Positions 27,068-35,738 of a stretch of DNA of 64,000 bases are shown piece by piece. The position numbers and the translations under genes are program-made. Each line of letters starts with the position of its first letter. The stretch's first letter is position 1. The notes under the pieces were generated by a model. That model made no database searches. It was not told the DNA's origin and saw nothing but the letters and a program-made list of their open reading frames with translations. The DNA is from Clostridia bacterium (GTDB taxonomy: Bacteria > Bacillota > Clostridia > Oscillospirales > CAG-272). Location of the stretch: the NCBI GenBank assembly GCA_017547755.1, contig JAFYOX010000107.1:86040-150039 (forward strand), read 5' to 3'.

Positions 27068-29500
27068 TTAAACGGTACCGTAGACGCGTTCGTTCTGCGG
27101 ATTCGGGATCACGTCCGCGGCGGAAACGGTCTCTTCCTTGACAGCCGGAATTTCGCGGATGTCTTCGGAGGATCCTTCGCGTACGAGCGCTTCCTTCAGC
27201 ACGTCGTCAAGGGTATCGCAGGGAACGAAGGTCACTTCCGCGGCAACGGTCTTGTCCAGCTCGTCCATATCGCGCATATTGTCGCGCGGGATGAGGATGC
27301 GGCGGATGCCCATCGTGTAGGCCGCCGTGGACTTTTCTCGCAGACCGCCGATCGCAAGAACGCGGCCGGTCAGGGTGATTTCGCCGGTCATGGCGATGTC
27401 ACGGCGGACGGGGATGCCGGAAAGGGCACTGACGAGGGAGGTCGTCATGGTAACGCCGGCACTCGGACCATCCTTCGGGACTGCACCTTCGGGTACGTGG
27501 ATGTGGATGTCCTTGGTCTTGTAGAAGTCGGGCGCAATGCCGAATTCCCTGCAGTGGGCACGTATGTAGGTGACGGCGATGTGCGCGGATTCCTTCATGA
27601 CGTCGCCGAGAGTACCGGTCAGTTCGATCTTGCCGGAACCGTCTACCACAAGAATTTCCACCTTGAGCAGGTCGCCGCCGACTTCGGTATACGCGAGACC
27701 GTTGGTCACGCCGACGAGGTCTTTCGGGGCAACGGCGTCGTCGATGAACTTGCGCTTGCCGAGATATTTTGCGATTTCGGGAGCATCCACGGAAACGCTT
27801 TTGAGTTCTTCTTCGATCATGACACGTGCGGCCTTGCGGCAGAGAGCGCCGATTTCGCGTTCGAGATTACGTACGCCGGATTCGCGTGTGTAGCCGGAGA
27901 TGACTTCTTCCAGTGCCGCATCGGTGATTTTGAGCGTGCGGCGGGAGAGGCCGTGACGCTTGAGCTGCTTCGGAAGGAGGTGATTCTTTGCGATCGCCAG
28001 CTTTTCCTTGGGGGTGTAGGTATTCAGCTCGATGACTTCCATACGGTCGATCAGCGGACGCGGAACGGTGTCGAGGGTATTTGCGGTTGCAATGAACATG
28101 CAGTCGGAGAGGTCAACGGGGAGTTCCACGAAATGGTCGCGGAAATTCTTGTTCTGCTCGCCGTCGAGAACTTCGAGAAGCGCGGATGCCGGGTCGCCGT
28201 GAACGTCCGCACACATCTTGTCGACTTCGTCGAGAAGCATGACAGGGTTCATGGAGCCGCACTGGGTAAGCGCGTTGATGATACGGCCGGGCATGGAGGC
28301 AACGTAGGTCTTTCTGTGACCGCGGATGTCGGATTCGTCGCGGATACCGCCGAGCGATACGCGGACGTACTTACGCTTCATTGCACGTGCAATGGAGGAA
28401 GCGAGGGAAGTTTTGCCGACACCCGGAGGGCCGACGAAGCAGAGGATCTGATTTTTCAGATCGGGGTTGAGCTGCTTGACCGCAAGGAACTCGATGATAC
28501 GGTCCTTGATCTTTTCCAGACCGTCGTGATCGGCGTCGAGGATCTTCTTTGCTGCGTCGATGTCGTTGCGGTCCTTGGTGTGCTTGTTCCACGGAATTTC
28601 GAGACAGGTGTCGAGATAATTCCGGATGACCGCCGCTTCGGGAGAACCGGTCGGGGTCTTGCCGAGCTTGAGAACTTCCTTTTCAAGCTTTTCCTGGACT
28701 TCCTTCGGAAGCTTTGCTGCGGCGATCTTCTTGGTATATTCGTCGGTATCTTCGTCGATGCCGAGTTCGGATTCAATGGCGTGGAGCTGTTCGCGGAGGT
28801 AATAGTCACGCTGGTTGTCGTCCATGGCCTTCTTGACCTTGCGGTGGATCTCCAGCTCGGTCTTGAGCAGCTTCATCTCATTTTCCATGATGATGAGCGC
28901 CTTTTCCGCGCGGAGCATGGGATCGTACATTTTCAGTACTTCCACCTTGTCCTGATAACGTACGAACACGCCGGACGCGATGAAATCCGCGAGAAGACCG
29001 GGATTCTTGATGGAAGCCGCGGCGGTGAGGAATTCGTCGGAAACGGCGGGAAGGAAATGCAGCATCTCGTCGAGGGTATTCATGGTCTCGGAGAGAAGGG
29101 CTTCCGTACGGAGATCCGGCACGGAATAATCGGCAGTCATGGTCTTCGACATGATGTCCGCGATGAGATAGTCCTTTTCGCGGCGCAGTTCGGTGACCGT
29201 ACCGCGGCACATACCTTCCGCAACGACGCGGATGTTGCCGTCGGGCTTCTTGAGGGTCTGCTTGATCTTTGCGACACAGCCGACGTCATAGAGATCGGTT
29301 TCCTTGGGATCTTCGACATTCAGTTCCTTCTGGGTCAGGAGGAAGACGTACAGATCGGCGGATTCGGCAGCTTTGCATGCTGCCTTGGAGATGTCACGTT
29401 CAAGTTCGAAATTTATGGGAATGGAGGGGAAAGCGACCAGACCGCGAAGCGGGATCACGGGAAGGGTCAGCTTTTCGACCTTTTCGATGTATCTGGGCAT
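27068..29500 (-). CDS. lon: ATP-dependent Lon protease
   Basis: Lon (810 aa) degrades misfolded and regulatory proteins. It has an N-terminal substrate domain (about 1-300), an AAA+ module with Walker A GPPGVGKTS and Walker B MLLDEVDKM, and the C-terminal Ser-Lys protease with KDGPSAGVTM (catalytic Ser) and the Lys in GLREKS. All catalytic residues are present. It is the first gene of a minus-strand train running to 18125 and has its own promoter. No CIRCE or clear CtsR operator was seen upstream. Confidence 0.96.
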   Translation of the reverse strand: MPRYIEKVEKLTLPVIPLRGLVAFPSIPINFELERDISKAACKAAESADLYVFLLTQKELNVEDPKETDLYDVGCVAKIKQTLKKPDGNIRVVAEGMCRGTVTELRREKDYLIADIMSKTMTADYSVPDLRTEALLSETMNTLDEMLHFLPAVSDEFLTAAASIKNPGLLADFIASGVFVRYQDKVEVLKMYDPMLRAEKALIIMENEMKLLKTELEIHRKVKKAMDDNQRDYYLREQLHAIESELGIDEDTDEYTKKIAAAKLPKEVQEKLEKEVLKLGKTPTGSPEAAVIRNYLDTCLEIPWNKHTKDRNDIDAAKKILDADHDGLEKIKDRIIEFLAVKQLNPDLKNQILCFVGPPGVGKTSLASSIARAMKRKYVRVSLGGIRDESDIRGHRKTYVASMPGRIINALTQCGSMNPVMLLDEVDKMCADVHGDPASALLEVLDGEQNKNFRDHFVELPVDLSDCMFIATANTLDTVPRPLIDRMEVIELNTYTPKEKLAIAKNHLLPKQLKRHGLSRRTLKITDAALEEVISGYTRESGVRNLEREIGALCRKAARVMIEEELKSVSVDAPEIAKYLGKRKFIDDAVAPKDLVGVTNGLAYTEVGGDLLKVEILVVDGSGKIELTGTLGDVMKESAHIAVTYIRAHCREFGIAPDFYKTKDIHIHVPEGAVPKDGPSAGVTMTTSLVSALSGIPVRRDIAMTGEITLTGRVLAIGGLREKSTAAYTMGIRRILIPRDNMRDMDELDKTVAAEVTFVPCDTLDDVLKEALVREGSSEDIREIPAVKEETVSAADVIPNPQNERVYGTV

Positions 29501-29576
29501 AGCGAATCCTTTCGGGGGTAACTCATGCTGAGGTGATAATGATACAGTTCATGTAGAGAAATATATTCAGATTACA

Positions 29577-29605
29577 TTATAACATATCCGGCAGGGAATT
29601 TCCAC
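29577..29605 (-). promoter_or_regulatory. promoter of lon and the downstream train
   Basis: TGGAAA (29600-29605), 17 bp, TATAAT (29577-29582) on the minus strand, about 75 bp before the lon ATG. The 299-bp lon-sigma gap holds this and a divergent promoter. Confidence 0.55.
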
Positions 29606-29646
29606 ATGAGATTATAAATAATTGTAACTTTTTTTAATAAATCCGA

Positions 29647-29676
29647 TTGACGGAATGCGGACAGAATTGTTATAAT
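29647..29676 (+). promoter_or_regulatory. promoter of the sigma-factor gene
   Basis: TTGACG (29647-29652), 18 bp, TATAAT (29671-29676). The leader to the ATG at 29800 is about 115 nt. Confidence 0.6.
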
Positions 29677-29799
29677 CGGAAAAATGAAATTTTCTTCCCG
29701 GCTGCCTAACAAAGTGCCGCAGACCGTGACTTATTATACGAAGCCGGCTCACAAAGAAATTCAAAGAATACCGAAAAATTCCGTCACAATGAGGAACCC

Positions 29800-31227
29800 A
29801 TGGACAACGAACTTACCGATCTTCTGACCTCCCAGATCGAGTGTCTCTACCGCTTTGCGTACAACCGCCTGCACGATGAAGCCGCGGCGGAAGACCTGAC
29901 GCAGGACATCGTCGAGTGCGCACTGCGCTCATACCATAAAATCGACGATCCGGACCGCCGGATCCCGTGGCTGTGGGGCATTGCGCGCAACGTGTACCTG
30001 CGGACGGTCACGGCAAAGTCCCGCCGCGAAACAGCGGAGGACACCGAAAACGTCATAAAAATCATCGATTCCGCGGGGATCAGCTACGAAACGCCCGAAA
30101 CTGCGCTCATTCAGAGGGAAGAGTGCGCGAATCTGCGCCGTGCGGTGTCGTATCTTTCGAAGATGTACCGCGACGTGTGCGTGATGCACTGGCTGGAAGA
30201 GAAGGATTACAATACCATTGCGGAAGAACTCGGAATTCCGCTGTCCTCGGTGAAATGGCGGCTGAATCAGTCGAAAGTGCGGCTGAAGGAGGAACTTATG
30301 AAAATGGATTACATGGAAAACGGCTACCGCAGGGCGGTGAAATTGTACATGAATATGGGCGGATACGTCGAATGGAGCGGCGAACTCGGCAATTACGACG
30401 GTGCGGACGAAGCACTGCATCCGCTTCTTGCACAGAACATCTGCATTTCCGCGTACGAATCGCCGAAGACGGTCACGGAGATCGCGTCGGACATCGGCTG
30501 TGCGGCGGACTATATCGAAGATTCCCTCGCGGAACTGGTGAAGTGCCAGTGTGTGAAGCAGACGAAGGACAAATACCGGACGATGTTCCCGGTCTGGAGC
30601 CGGGAGGTGTACGATGAGGTATTCAAAAACGGCTTTGACCTCTGCCTGACCCATGCCGATAACATTCTGGATACGCTGTATTCGCTTGCGGACGAAATCA
30701 GGGCAGTCGGATTCACCGGTGCGGACAAGCCGTTTGAAAAACTGCTTCCGATGCTCCTTGTCGTTCTGTCACGGGAAACGGAGAACGATTTCTTCGATAC
30801 GGCGAATCTGCCGTTCGAGAGCCACATCGAATCGGAAAAGCGGTGGTATATCCTCGGATTCACCGGACGTACGGAATATGAAAATTATTGTTTCGGCATC
30901 AACAGCGCCGGCGGCATGGGCGGCGATCTGGTGGAATATTATATTGCATCCGAATTTACAAAAGAAGCACGGCTGTTCAATCAGGATCTGTACCGCGCTG
31001 TCGCCGAATTCTGCCTTACAGGAAAGCATCCGGAAGATTACCTCTGTGCGAAACTTATGGAAAACGGCAGGCTCCGCAAAAACGGCGATACGTACGAAAT
31101 CAACGTCTCCCGGTCGTCCGTCACGAACGCGGCGAATACGCGAAACTCGTTGAGGTCCTCGCACCCGTCCGCGAACTTGTCGCAGAACTCCAGAACGAAC
31201 TGTACGAGCGTTCCTGCGCACTCATGA
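29800..31227 (+). CDS. ECF-like sigma-70 factor with long C-terminal extension (frameshifted near 3' end)
   Basis: Residues 1-170 are an ECF sigma factor: region 2 with RFAYNRLHDEAAAEDLTQDIVE and WLWGIARNVYL, and region 4 with DVCVMHWLEEKDYNTIAEELGIPLSS followed by VKWRLNQSKVRL. A C-terminal part of about 300 residues follows that is not a normal sigma domain; it contains a possible second winged helix (TVTEIASDIGCAADYIEDSLAEL). The last about 40 residues of this frame are Ser/Asn/Thr-rich and look random. A well-formed sequence continues in the -1 frame to 31379. A one-base loss near 31107-31110 would explain this. No anti-sigma gene is adjacent. Confidence 0.8.
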   Translation: MDNELTDLLTSQIECLYRFAYNRLHDEAAAEDLTQDIVECALRSYHKIDDPDRRIPWLWGIARNVYLRTVTAKSRRETAEDTENVIKIIDSAGISYETPETALIQREECANLRRAVSYLSKMYRDVCVMHWLEEKDYNTIAEELGIPLSSVKWRLNQSKVRLKEELMKMDYMENGYRRAVKLYMNMGGYVEWSGELGNYDGADEALHPLLAQNICISAYESPKTVTEIASDIGCAADYIEDSLAELVKCQCVKQTKDKYRTMFPVWSREVYDEVFKNGFDLCLTHADNILDTLYSLADEIRAVGFTGADKPFEKLLPMLLVVLSRETENDFFDTANLPFESHIESEKRWYILGFTGRTEYENYCFGINSAGGMGGDLVEYYIASEFTKEARLFNQDLYRAVAEFCLTGKHPEDYLCAKLMENGRLRKNGDTYEINVSRSSVTNAANTRNSLRSSHPSANLSQNSRTNCTSVPAHS

Positions 31228-31379
31228 AGAAATACATTCCCGACCACATCGCCTCCCAGCGGACGTTCTTCAACACCTACTGCGCGCACGGCGCATGGGA
31301 AAACGCCGTCTTCAACCGCATCGTCGAACGCGGCGTGAAGATCACGCAGGACATGGCGACCTGCTTCATCCTAAAATAA
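31107..31379 (+). pseudogene. out-of-frame C-terminal remainder of the sigma-factor extension
   Basis: In the -1 frame the sequence continues as LPVVRHERGEYAKLVEVLAP, then VRELVAELQNELYERSCALM and a stretch ending CFILK before TAA at 31377-31379. This has normal amino-acid composition and a helical pattern, whereas the annotated frame degenerates at the same point. No slippery heptamer is visible at the junction, so a real frameshift mutation or a sequence error is more likely than programmed frameshifting. Confidence 0.7.
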
Positions 31380-31400
31380 AATCATGCTCCGTTCCTGCAC

Positions 31401-31454
31401 GAAACGTTTTTTCAGGGGTGTGGGGGTACTTTTTCGAGGAAAAAGTACCCCCAC
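31401..31454 (-). repeat. hairpin-plus-tail repeat (copy C), inverted relative to flanking genes
   Basis: A 15-bp stem GTGGGGGTACTTTTT / AAAAAGTACCCCCAC (31420-31434 and 31440-31454). On the plus strand ATTTTTTC follows, so it can terminate plus-strand transcripts. The family tail, read on the minus strand as ACCCCTGAAAAAACGTTTC, lies at 31401-31419. Confidence 0.7.
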
Positions 31455-31486
31455 ATTTTTTCATTCCATTAATATTCAAAAAAATA

Positions 31487-31515
31487 TTGATTTTATCCCG
31501 CGAATCAGTTAAAAT
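31487..31515 (+). promoter_or_regulatory. promoter of the unknown exported-protein gene
   Basis: TTGATT (31487-31492), 17 bp, TAAAAT (31510-31515), about 50 bp before the ATG at 31565. Confidence 0.55.
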
Positions 31516-31564
31516 AGGCAGAGTAAGATGCCTTACTATCGACTTTACATCATCGAGGACGTAT

Positions 31565-32512
31565 ATGAAAACGAGAATCCGGCGCATCACCAAATTCATC
31601 GCGGCAGTCCTGATTCTGCAGGCGGCTGCCCTTCTTTTTCTGACCCCGGCGGGAATTGACTTTCTCTTTCCTCCCGCGGCGCGTGTGACCGCCGAAAAAT
31701 TCTCCCCGACCGGCAATACCTACGCCGTGTATTACGATATCCGCGTCGAGGTCTCGCAGGCCGATCTGATCGTCGTCGGGATGGACTACGGCATCGCGGA
31801 GAGCTTTGACCTGCTCGGACATTTCAGCCGTTTTGCCAAGCAGTACAACAATTATTCCTCCGTTCTGATGGATCTGTCCATTTCCCAGCTGAATGTGGCG
31901 CAGAATCTTTTCCGTCAGGAGGAAGAAGAGCAGTTCCTCAAACGTCTGACCGTTCTGCAGGAACGTACCGGAATGTCCAACGATTACTGCGACTATCTGA
32001 CGGAGCTGTTTCTGATCAACCGGACGATGACTGCCGTCCGTAAACTGAACATCGATTCCTATGCCGCACCGACGGAAGAGGATTATGTGATGAATTTCGA
32101 GGAACTTGCCGCCATGTCCCAGGCGGAACGTGTGATCCATGCGTATCAGTCTTCCGAACGCTCCGCACTCTGCGCGGTAAGCTGTGCCGACCTCATGTAC
32201 GGCAGCGAATTCCGTACGGAACTGGATGCCATTGCCGCGGAAGAAGGACTGAAGGTCATGTATCTGCAGGTGCAGTATGCCGGAAGCTCCGCGGAAGGCG
32301 ACGGACATCCTGCATACCGCTTCCCCGATTATCACAGTGAACCCACGTTCTTCTTCGCGGACAACGCGAAGGCGGCGTGGTATTACCGCTACTATACTGC
32401 GATCGCGGGAAAGAATCACGATAAACTCACCGATCCGCTCGATACCCGCTTTACCGATCATTATTTCGTTGTTACAAACGGAAGACCCGCCGAAATACTG
32501 ACCGAAGGCTGA
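31565..32512 (+). CDS. unknown protein with N-terminal membrane anchor
   Basis: The 315-residue product begins MKTRIRRITKFIAAVLIL at 31565, chosen because GAGGACG sits just upstream; a longer frame from 31295 runs back through the repeat and has no ribosome site. A basic N-terminus plus one hydrophobic helix (about residues 9-35) suggests a signal anchor, with the rest outside the membrane. The soluble part contains TYAVYYDIRVEVSQADLIVV, an acidic region EEEEQFLKRL, Tyr/Asp-rich stretches and a C-terminal FTDHYFVVTNGRPAEI. I do not recognise the family. It precedes a GNAT gene by 40 bp and may be co-transcribed with it. Confidence 0.7.
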   Translation: MKTRIRRITKFIAAVLILQAAALLFLTPAGIDFLFPPAARVTAEKFSPTGNTYAVYYDIRVEVSQADLIVVGMDYGIAESFDLLGHFSRFAKQYNNYSSVLMDLSISQLNVAQNLFRQEEEEQFLKRLTVLQERTGMSNDYCDYLTELFLINRTMTAVRKLNIDSYAAPTEEDYVMNFEELAAMSQAERVIHAYQSSERSALCAVSCADLMYGSEFRTELDAIAAEEGLKVMYLQVQYAGSSAEGDGHPAYRFPDYHSEPTFFFADNAKAAWYYRYYTAIAGKNHDKLTDPLDTRFTDHYFVVTNGRPAEILTEG

Positions 32513-32552
32513 TGGCGGGATGAACGAAGAATGAAAAATGAAGGAGATAACC

Positions 32553-33278
32553 ATGGTCCGTCTGGAAGAAAAAGAACTTGAAGAACAGGTGATCGCCACA
32601 AATTATCACGTCGCCGTTCCTTTTATAATGAATGATATCGCCGGAGAGGGACTTGATCTTCTCGTTTACTCCTTCTGCGAAGCTATCGCCCGGGAATTCG
32701 AAGAAAAATTCGCGGACGATCCTGTGTCGGAGGCGGCACAGACCTTCCTTTATGAAAGAATCACGCCTCTCATGCAGGAGCTGGAATACGAATGCGACGA
32801 CGCGCTCGGCGTGATCTATTACGAATTCCATGCCGAACCGGGCGACGGGATCGTCTGTGCGGATCTTCCGGACTGTGAACTTGTCGACGATCTCACCGGA
32901 GAAGTGTTCGAAAATCTTCCGCTCGACGAATTCGAATTCCTTGAGACCGACCCGTGCGATAAGATGGCGATCCTCCGCCGTGACGGCAAAGTCGTCTGCT
33001 ACGCCGGACTGAACGACGTCTGTGAAGACGACGGTCTGTACGAGATCACCGTTGAATGCGAAGAAGAATACCGCGGAAACGGCTACGCCAGAGCATGCGT
33101 CGCTCTTCTGACGCGGCACATCCTTTCGCACGGCGAAAGCGTGAAGTATATCTGCACGTCCGACAATATCGCATCCATCCGGACGGCGAAAGCGGTCGGC
33201 TTCAAGCCGTACAAGACCTGCATGCCGTTCGTCTGCTGCAAGATCACCGATGAGGACGAAGAGGATGCCGAAAACTGA
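32553..33278 (+). CDS. GNAT-family N-acetyltransferase
   Basis: The 241-residue protein has an acidic N-terminal region (about 1-150) and a C-terminal GNAT domain. That domain shows DKMAILRRDGKVVCYAGLND, a strand EITVECEEEYRGNGYARACV (the acetyl-CoA loop R-G-N-G-Y-A) and KAVGFKPYKTC. The start at 32553 is set by AAGGAG at 32541-32546; the ATG at 32538 overlaps that site. Its end overlaps the next methyltransferase gene by 14 bp. Substrate unknown. Confidence 0.82.
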   Translation: MVRLEEKELEEQVIATNYHVAVPFIMNDIAGEGLDLLVYSFCEAIAREFEEKFADDPVSEAAQTFLYERITPLMQELEYECDDALGVIYYEFHAEPGDGIVCADLPDCELVDDLTGEVFENLPLDEFEFLETDPCDKMAILRRDGKVVCYAGLNDVCEDDGLYEITVECEEEYRGNGYARACVALLTRHILSHGESVKYICTSDNIASIRTAKAVGFKPYKTCMPFVCCKITDEDEEDAEN

Positions 33279-33870
33279 CGTCATCGACCACTACGAACGC
33301 CTGATCGACGAGGGAAACGATCCTGTCGAAGATCCCGAACCTCTGCGCGCCTATATGGACAAGTGGGACGGAAAAACCTTCCTCGATGCGCTTGACCTGT
33401 CGAAGGACAAAACGGTTCTGGAGATCGGCGTGGGAACGGGTCGCCTTGCGGTGCGTACGGCGCCGCTCTGCCGGATTTTTCACGGCATTGATCTGTCTTC
33501 CAAAACGATCCTGCGTGCGATGGTAAATCTGATGGATGATCCGGAGGTAAAGTTCAGTCTGTTCGTAGGGGATTTTCTGGAACATGAATTCACCGGAAGC
33601 TATGACGTCATCTATTCCTCGCTGACGTTCATGCATATCGAAGACAAACAGCGTGCGATCGATAAAGCCGCACTTCTGAACAGAAACGGACGTTTCGTCC
33701 TCTCGATCGACAAAAATCCGTCCGATATCCTTGATTTCGGCACAAGAAAACTCCGGATCTATCCCGATACGCCGGAATATATCCGCGCCTGTATCGACCG
33801 TGCGGGACTTGCATTCGCAGGTCAGTATGAAACGGAGTTTGCATACATAATCACCGCAGTAAAAAAGTAA
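33265..33870 (+). CDS. class I SAM-dependent methyltransferase
   Basis: The 201-residue enzyme has SAM motif I TVLEIGVGTGRLAV, an acidic FHGIDLSS, FVGDFLEHEF and YDVIYSSLTFMHI, followed by LNRNGRFVLSI. The start MPKTDVIDHY at 33265 has a GAGGACGAAGAGG stretch upstream; an in-frame ATG at 33250 adds five residues with weaker support. It is coupled to the upstream GNAT gene by overlap. The pairing of acetyltransferase and methyltransferase suggests small-molecule modification, but that is inference. Confidence 0.82.
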   Translation: MPKTDVIDHYERLIDEGNDPVEDPEPLRAYMDKWDGKTFLDALDLSKDKTVLEIGVGTGRLAVRTAPLCRIFHGIDLSSKTILRAMVNLMDDPEVKFSLFVGDFLEHEFTGSYDVIYSSLTFMHIEDKQRAIDKAALLNRNGRFVLSIDKNPSDILDFGTRKLRIYPDTPEYIRACIDRAGLAFAGQYETEFAYIITAVKK

Positions 33871-33885
33871 TTTTATATAAGAAAA

Positions 33886-33938
33886 AGGTTTTGAAAGGGG
33901 TCCTGGGGACTTTTCCTTAAAAAAGTTTTCCCCGGAGA
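33886..33938 (-). repeat. hairpin-plus-tail repeat (copy D), inverted relative to flanking genes
   Basis: Read on the minus strand: an imperfect CCGGGGAAAACTTTT / AAAAGTCCCC hairpin (about 33905-33937), then GGACCCCTTTCAAAACCTTTTT. Both neighbours are on the plus strand, so this copy is reversed with respect to transcription. Confidence 0.6.
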
Positions 33939-33953
33939 ACAATATTTTATAGT

Positions 33954-35717
33954 ATGGCCTACGATGCTGGGATGCTCCGGTTTGTCATCCATGAGATGAA
34001 TGAAAAGCTGACAAACGGGAAAGTAGATAAAATTTATCAGCCGTCGCGCGATGAAGCGGTCTTTGTGATCCGGTGCGGCGGGGAAGAACACCGACTTCAT
34101 ATCAATGCCGGCGGCGGTGCGCGGATGAATCTGACATCCATCAAGCCCGAAAATCCCGCGTCGCCTCCGATGTTCTGCATGATGCTCCGCAAGCACTTCC
34201 AGGGTGCCAGATTTGCGGGCGTTACGCAGCTCGGTTTTGAACGTGCGGCAAGAATCACCTTTGACACGCACGACGACCTCGGTTTTGCGACGCAGAAGCA
34301 CGTCATCTGCGAACTGATGGGACGCTTCTCGAACATTATCGTCACCAACGCCGACGACAAAATCATCGGCGTGCTCAAGTCCATCGACTTCACGACGAGC
34401 GAAAAACGGCAGGTTCTCTCCGGAATGACCTACGAGCTTCCGCCGAAGCAGGACAAATACGATCCGCTGTCGGAAGAAGTCGACGAACGCTTCTTCAAGA
34501 AGCTCGCCGCAGCTGCCGAACCGGAAAAATCCGCGGAAAAATTCCTCATGGCGAACTTCGCCGGTCTGTCTCCGCTGATCGCGCGGGAAATCGTTTTCCG
34601 TGCCGCCGGACGTGTGGACGCGACCATGCACGATGCCGCGCGTGACCTCTGGCGGATGTTCGATTCCACGGTCACCGCAATCAAAAACTGCGAAGGAACG
34701 CCCTGCCTGATCCGCGACGAACACGGCATTCCCGCCGAATACGCGTTCATGGATATCCGTCAATATGGGCGCACCATGACGACCGAGATGACGGAAACCT
34801 ACGGTCAGCTGATCGACGAATATTTCGGCGAACGCAGCCGCAACGAACGTCTGCACCGCCGTGCCGCCGATATTTTCAAACTGCTCTCCAACGCGGAAAC
34901 GCGTATCACAAAGAAGATCGCCATTCAGAAGGACGAGCTTGCCGCCTGTGAAGACGGCGAAAAATTCCGCCTCTGGGGTGACCTCATCACGGCGAATATC
35001 TACCGCCTCAAGCGGGGGCTTACCGAATGTGAAGTGCAGAACTACATGAGCGAGGATTATGAGACCATCACGATCCCGCTGGACAAGCGTCTGAGTCCGT
35101 CGGCGAACGCGCAGGTGTATTATAAGAAATATAACAAATCGAAGGCGGCGAAGGTGCATCTTGCCGCGCAGATCGAAGCGGCGGAGGAAGAACTGGTTTA
35201 TGTTTACTCCGTTCTCGACGCGCTGTCCCGTGCGGACGGCGAAAAGGAACTTGCGGAGATCCGTGCGGAACTGTATCACAGCGGCTACGCTTCCAAGATG
35301 AAGAACTATACGGAAAAGAAGCAGACGGCTCCGAGCATTGCAAAATATGAAACCAGCGAGGGCTACACCGTCCTCTGCGGACGCAACAATATTGCGAACG
35401 ATTATCTCACGACCAAGCTCGCCGACCGTTCGGACTGGTGGTTCCACGTGAAGAATCAGCCGGGCTCGCACGTTGTCCTGATCGAAAAGGACGGCGAGGA
35501 CGAACCGACCGAAACCGCATTCACGGAAGCGGCGGAGATCGCGGCGTACAACTCCAAGGCACGCGGCGGCGTCATGATCCCCGTGGACTATATGAAGGTT
35601 TCGAAGGTCAAAAAGCCGGCGGGCGCAAAGCCGGGGCTGGTAGTCTATCAGACCAACTGGACGGCGTATGTCACGCCGGACGAAGAGCGCATCCAGAAGA
35701 TGAAGCGGAAAAACTAA
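33954..35717 (+). CDS. rqcH: RqcH (Rqc2/NEMF homologue, NFACT family)
   Basis: The 587-residue protein rescues stalled 50S subunits by adding C-terminal Ala tails in ribosome-associated quality control. It has an NFACT-N domain (about 1-215, starting MAYDAGMLRFVIHEMNEKL with KVDKIYQPSRDE), a helix-hairpin-helix and coiled-coil middle (about 260-430), and an NFACT-R domain with DWWFHVKNQPGSHVVL near residue 490. Older annotations call it fibronectin-binding protein. Single gene between a repeat copy and a glycerophosphodiesterase 21 bp downstream. Confidence 0.93.
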   Translation: MAYDAGMLRFVIHEMNEKLTNGKVDKIYQPSRDEAVFVIRCGGEEHRLHINAGGGARMNLTSIKPENPASPPMFCMMLRKHFQGARFAGVTQLGFERAARITFDTHDDLGFATQKHVICELMGRFSNIIVTNADDKIIGVLKSIDFTTSEKRQVLSGMTYELPPKQDKYDPLSEEVDERFFKKLAAAAEPEKSAEKFLMANFAGLSPLIAREIVFRAAGRVDATMHDAARDLWRMFDSTVTAIKNCEGTPCLIRDEHGIPAEYAFMDIRQYGRTMTTEMTETYGQLIDEYFGERSRNERLHRRAADIFKLLSNAETRITKKIAIQKDELAACEDGEKFRLWGDLITANIYRLKRGLTECEVQNYMSEDYETITIPLDKRLSPSANAQVYYKKYNKSKAAKVHLAAQIEAAEEELVYVYSVLDALSRADGEKELAEIRAELYHSGYASKMKNYTEKKQTAPSIAKYETSEGYTVLCGRNNIANDYLTTKLADRSDWWFHVKNQPGSHVVLIEKDGEDEPTETAFTEAAEIAAYNSKARGGVMIPVDYMKVSKVKKPAGAKPGLVVYQTNWTAYVTPDEERIQKMKRKN

Positions 35718-35738
35718 CCTGCACAGGAGGTTTCGGAT

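Noticed and set aside
31100..31115. Programmed -1 frameshift in the sigma-factor gene
   Set aside because: No X-XXY-YYZ slippery heptamer or clear downstream pseudoknot is visible at the junction, so mutation or sequence error is preferred.
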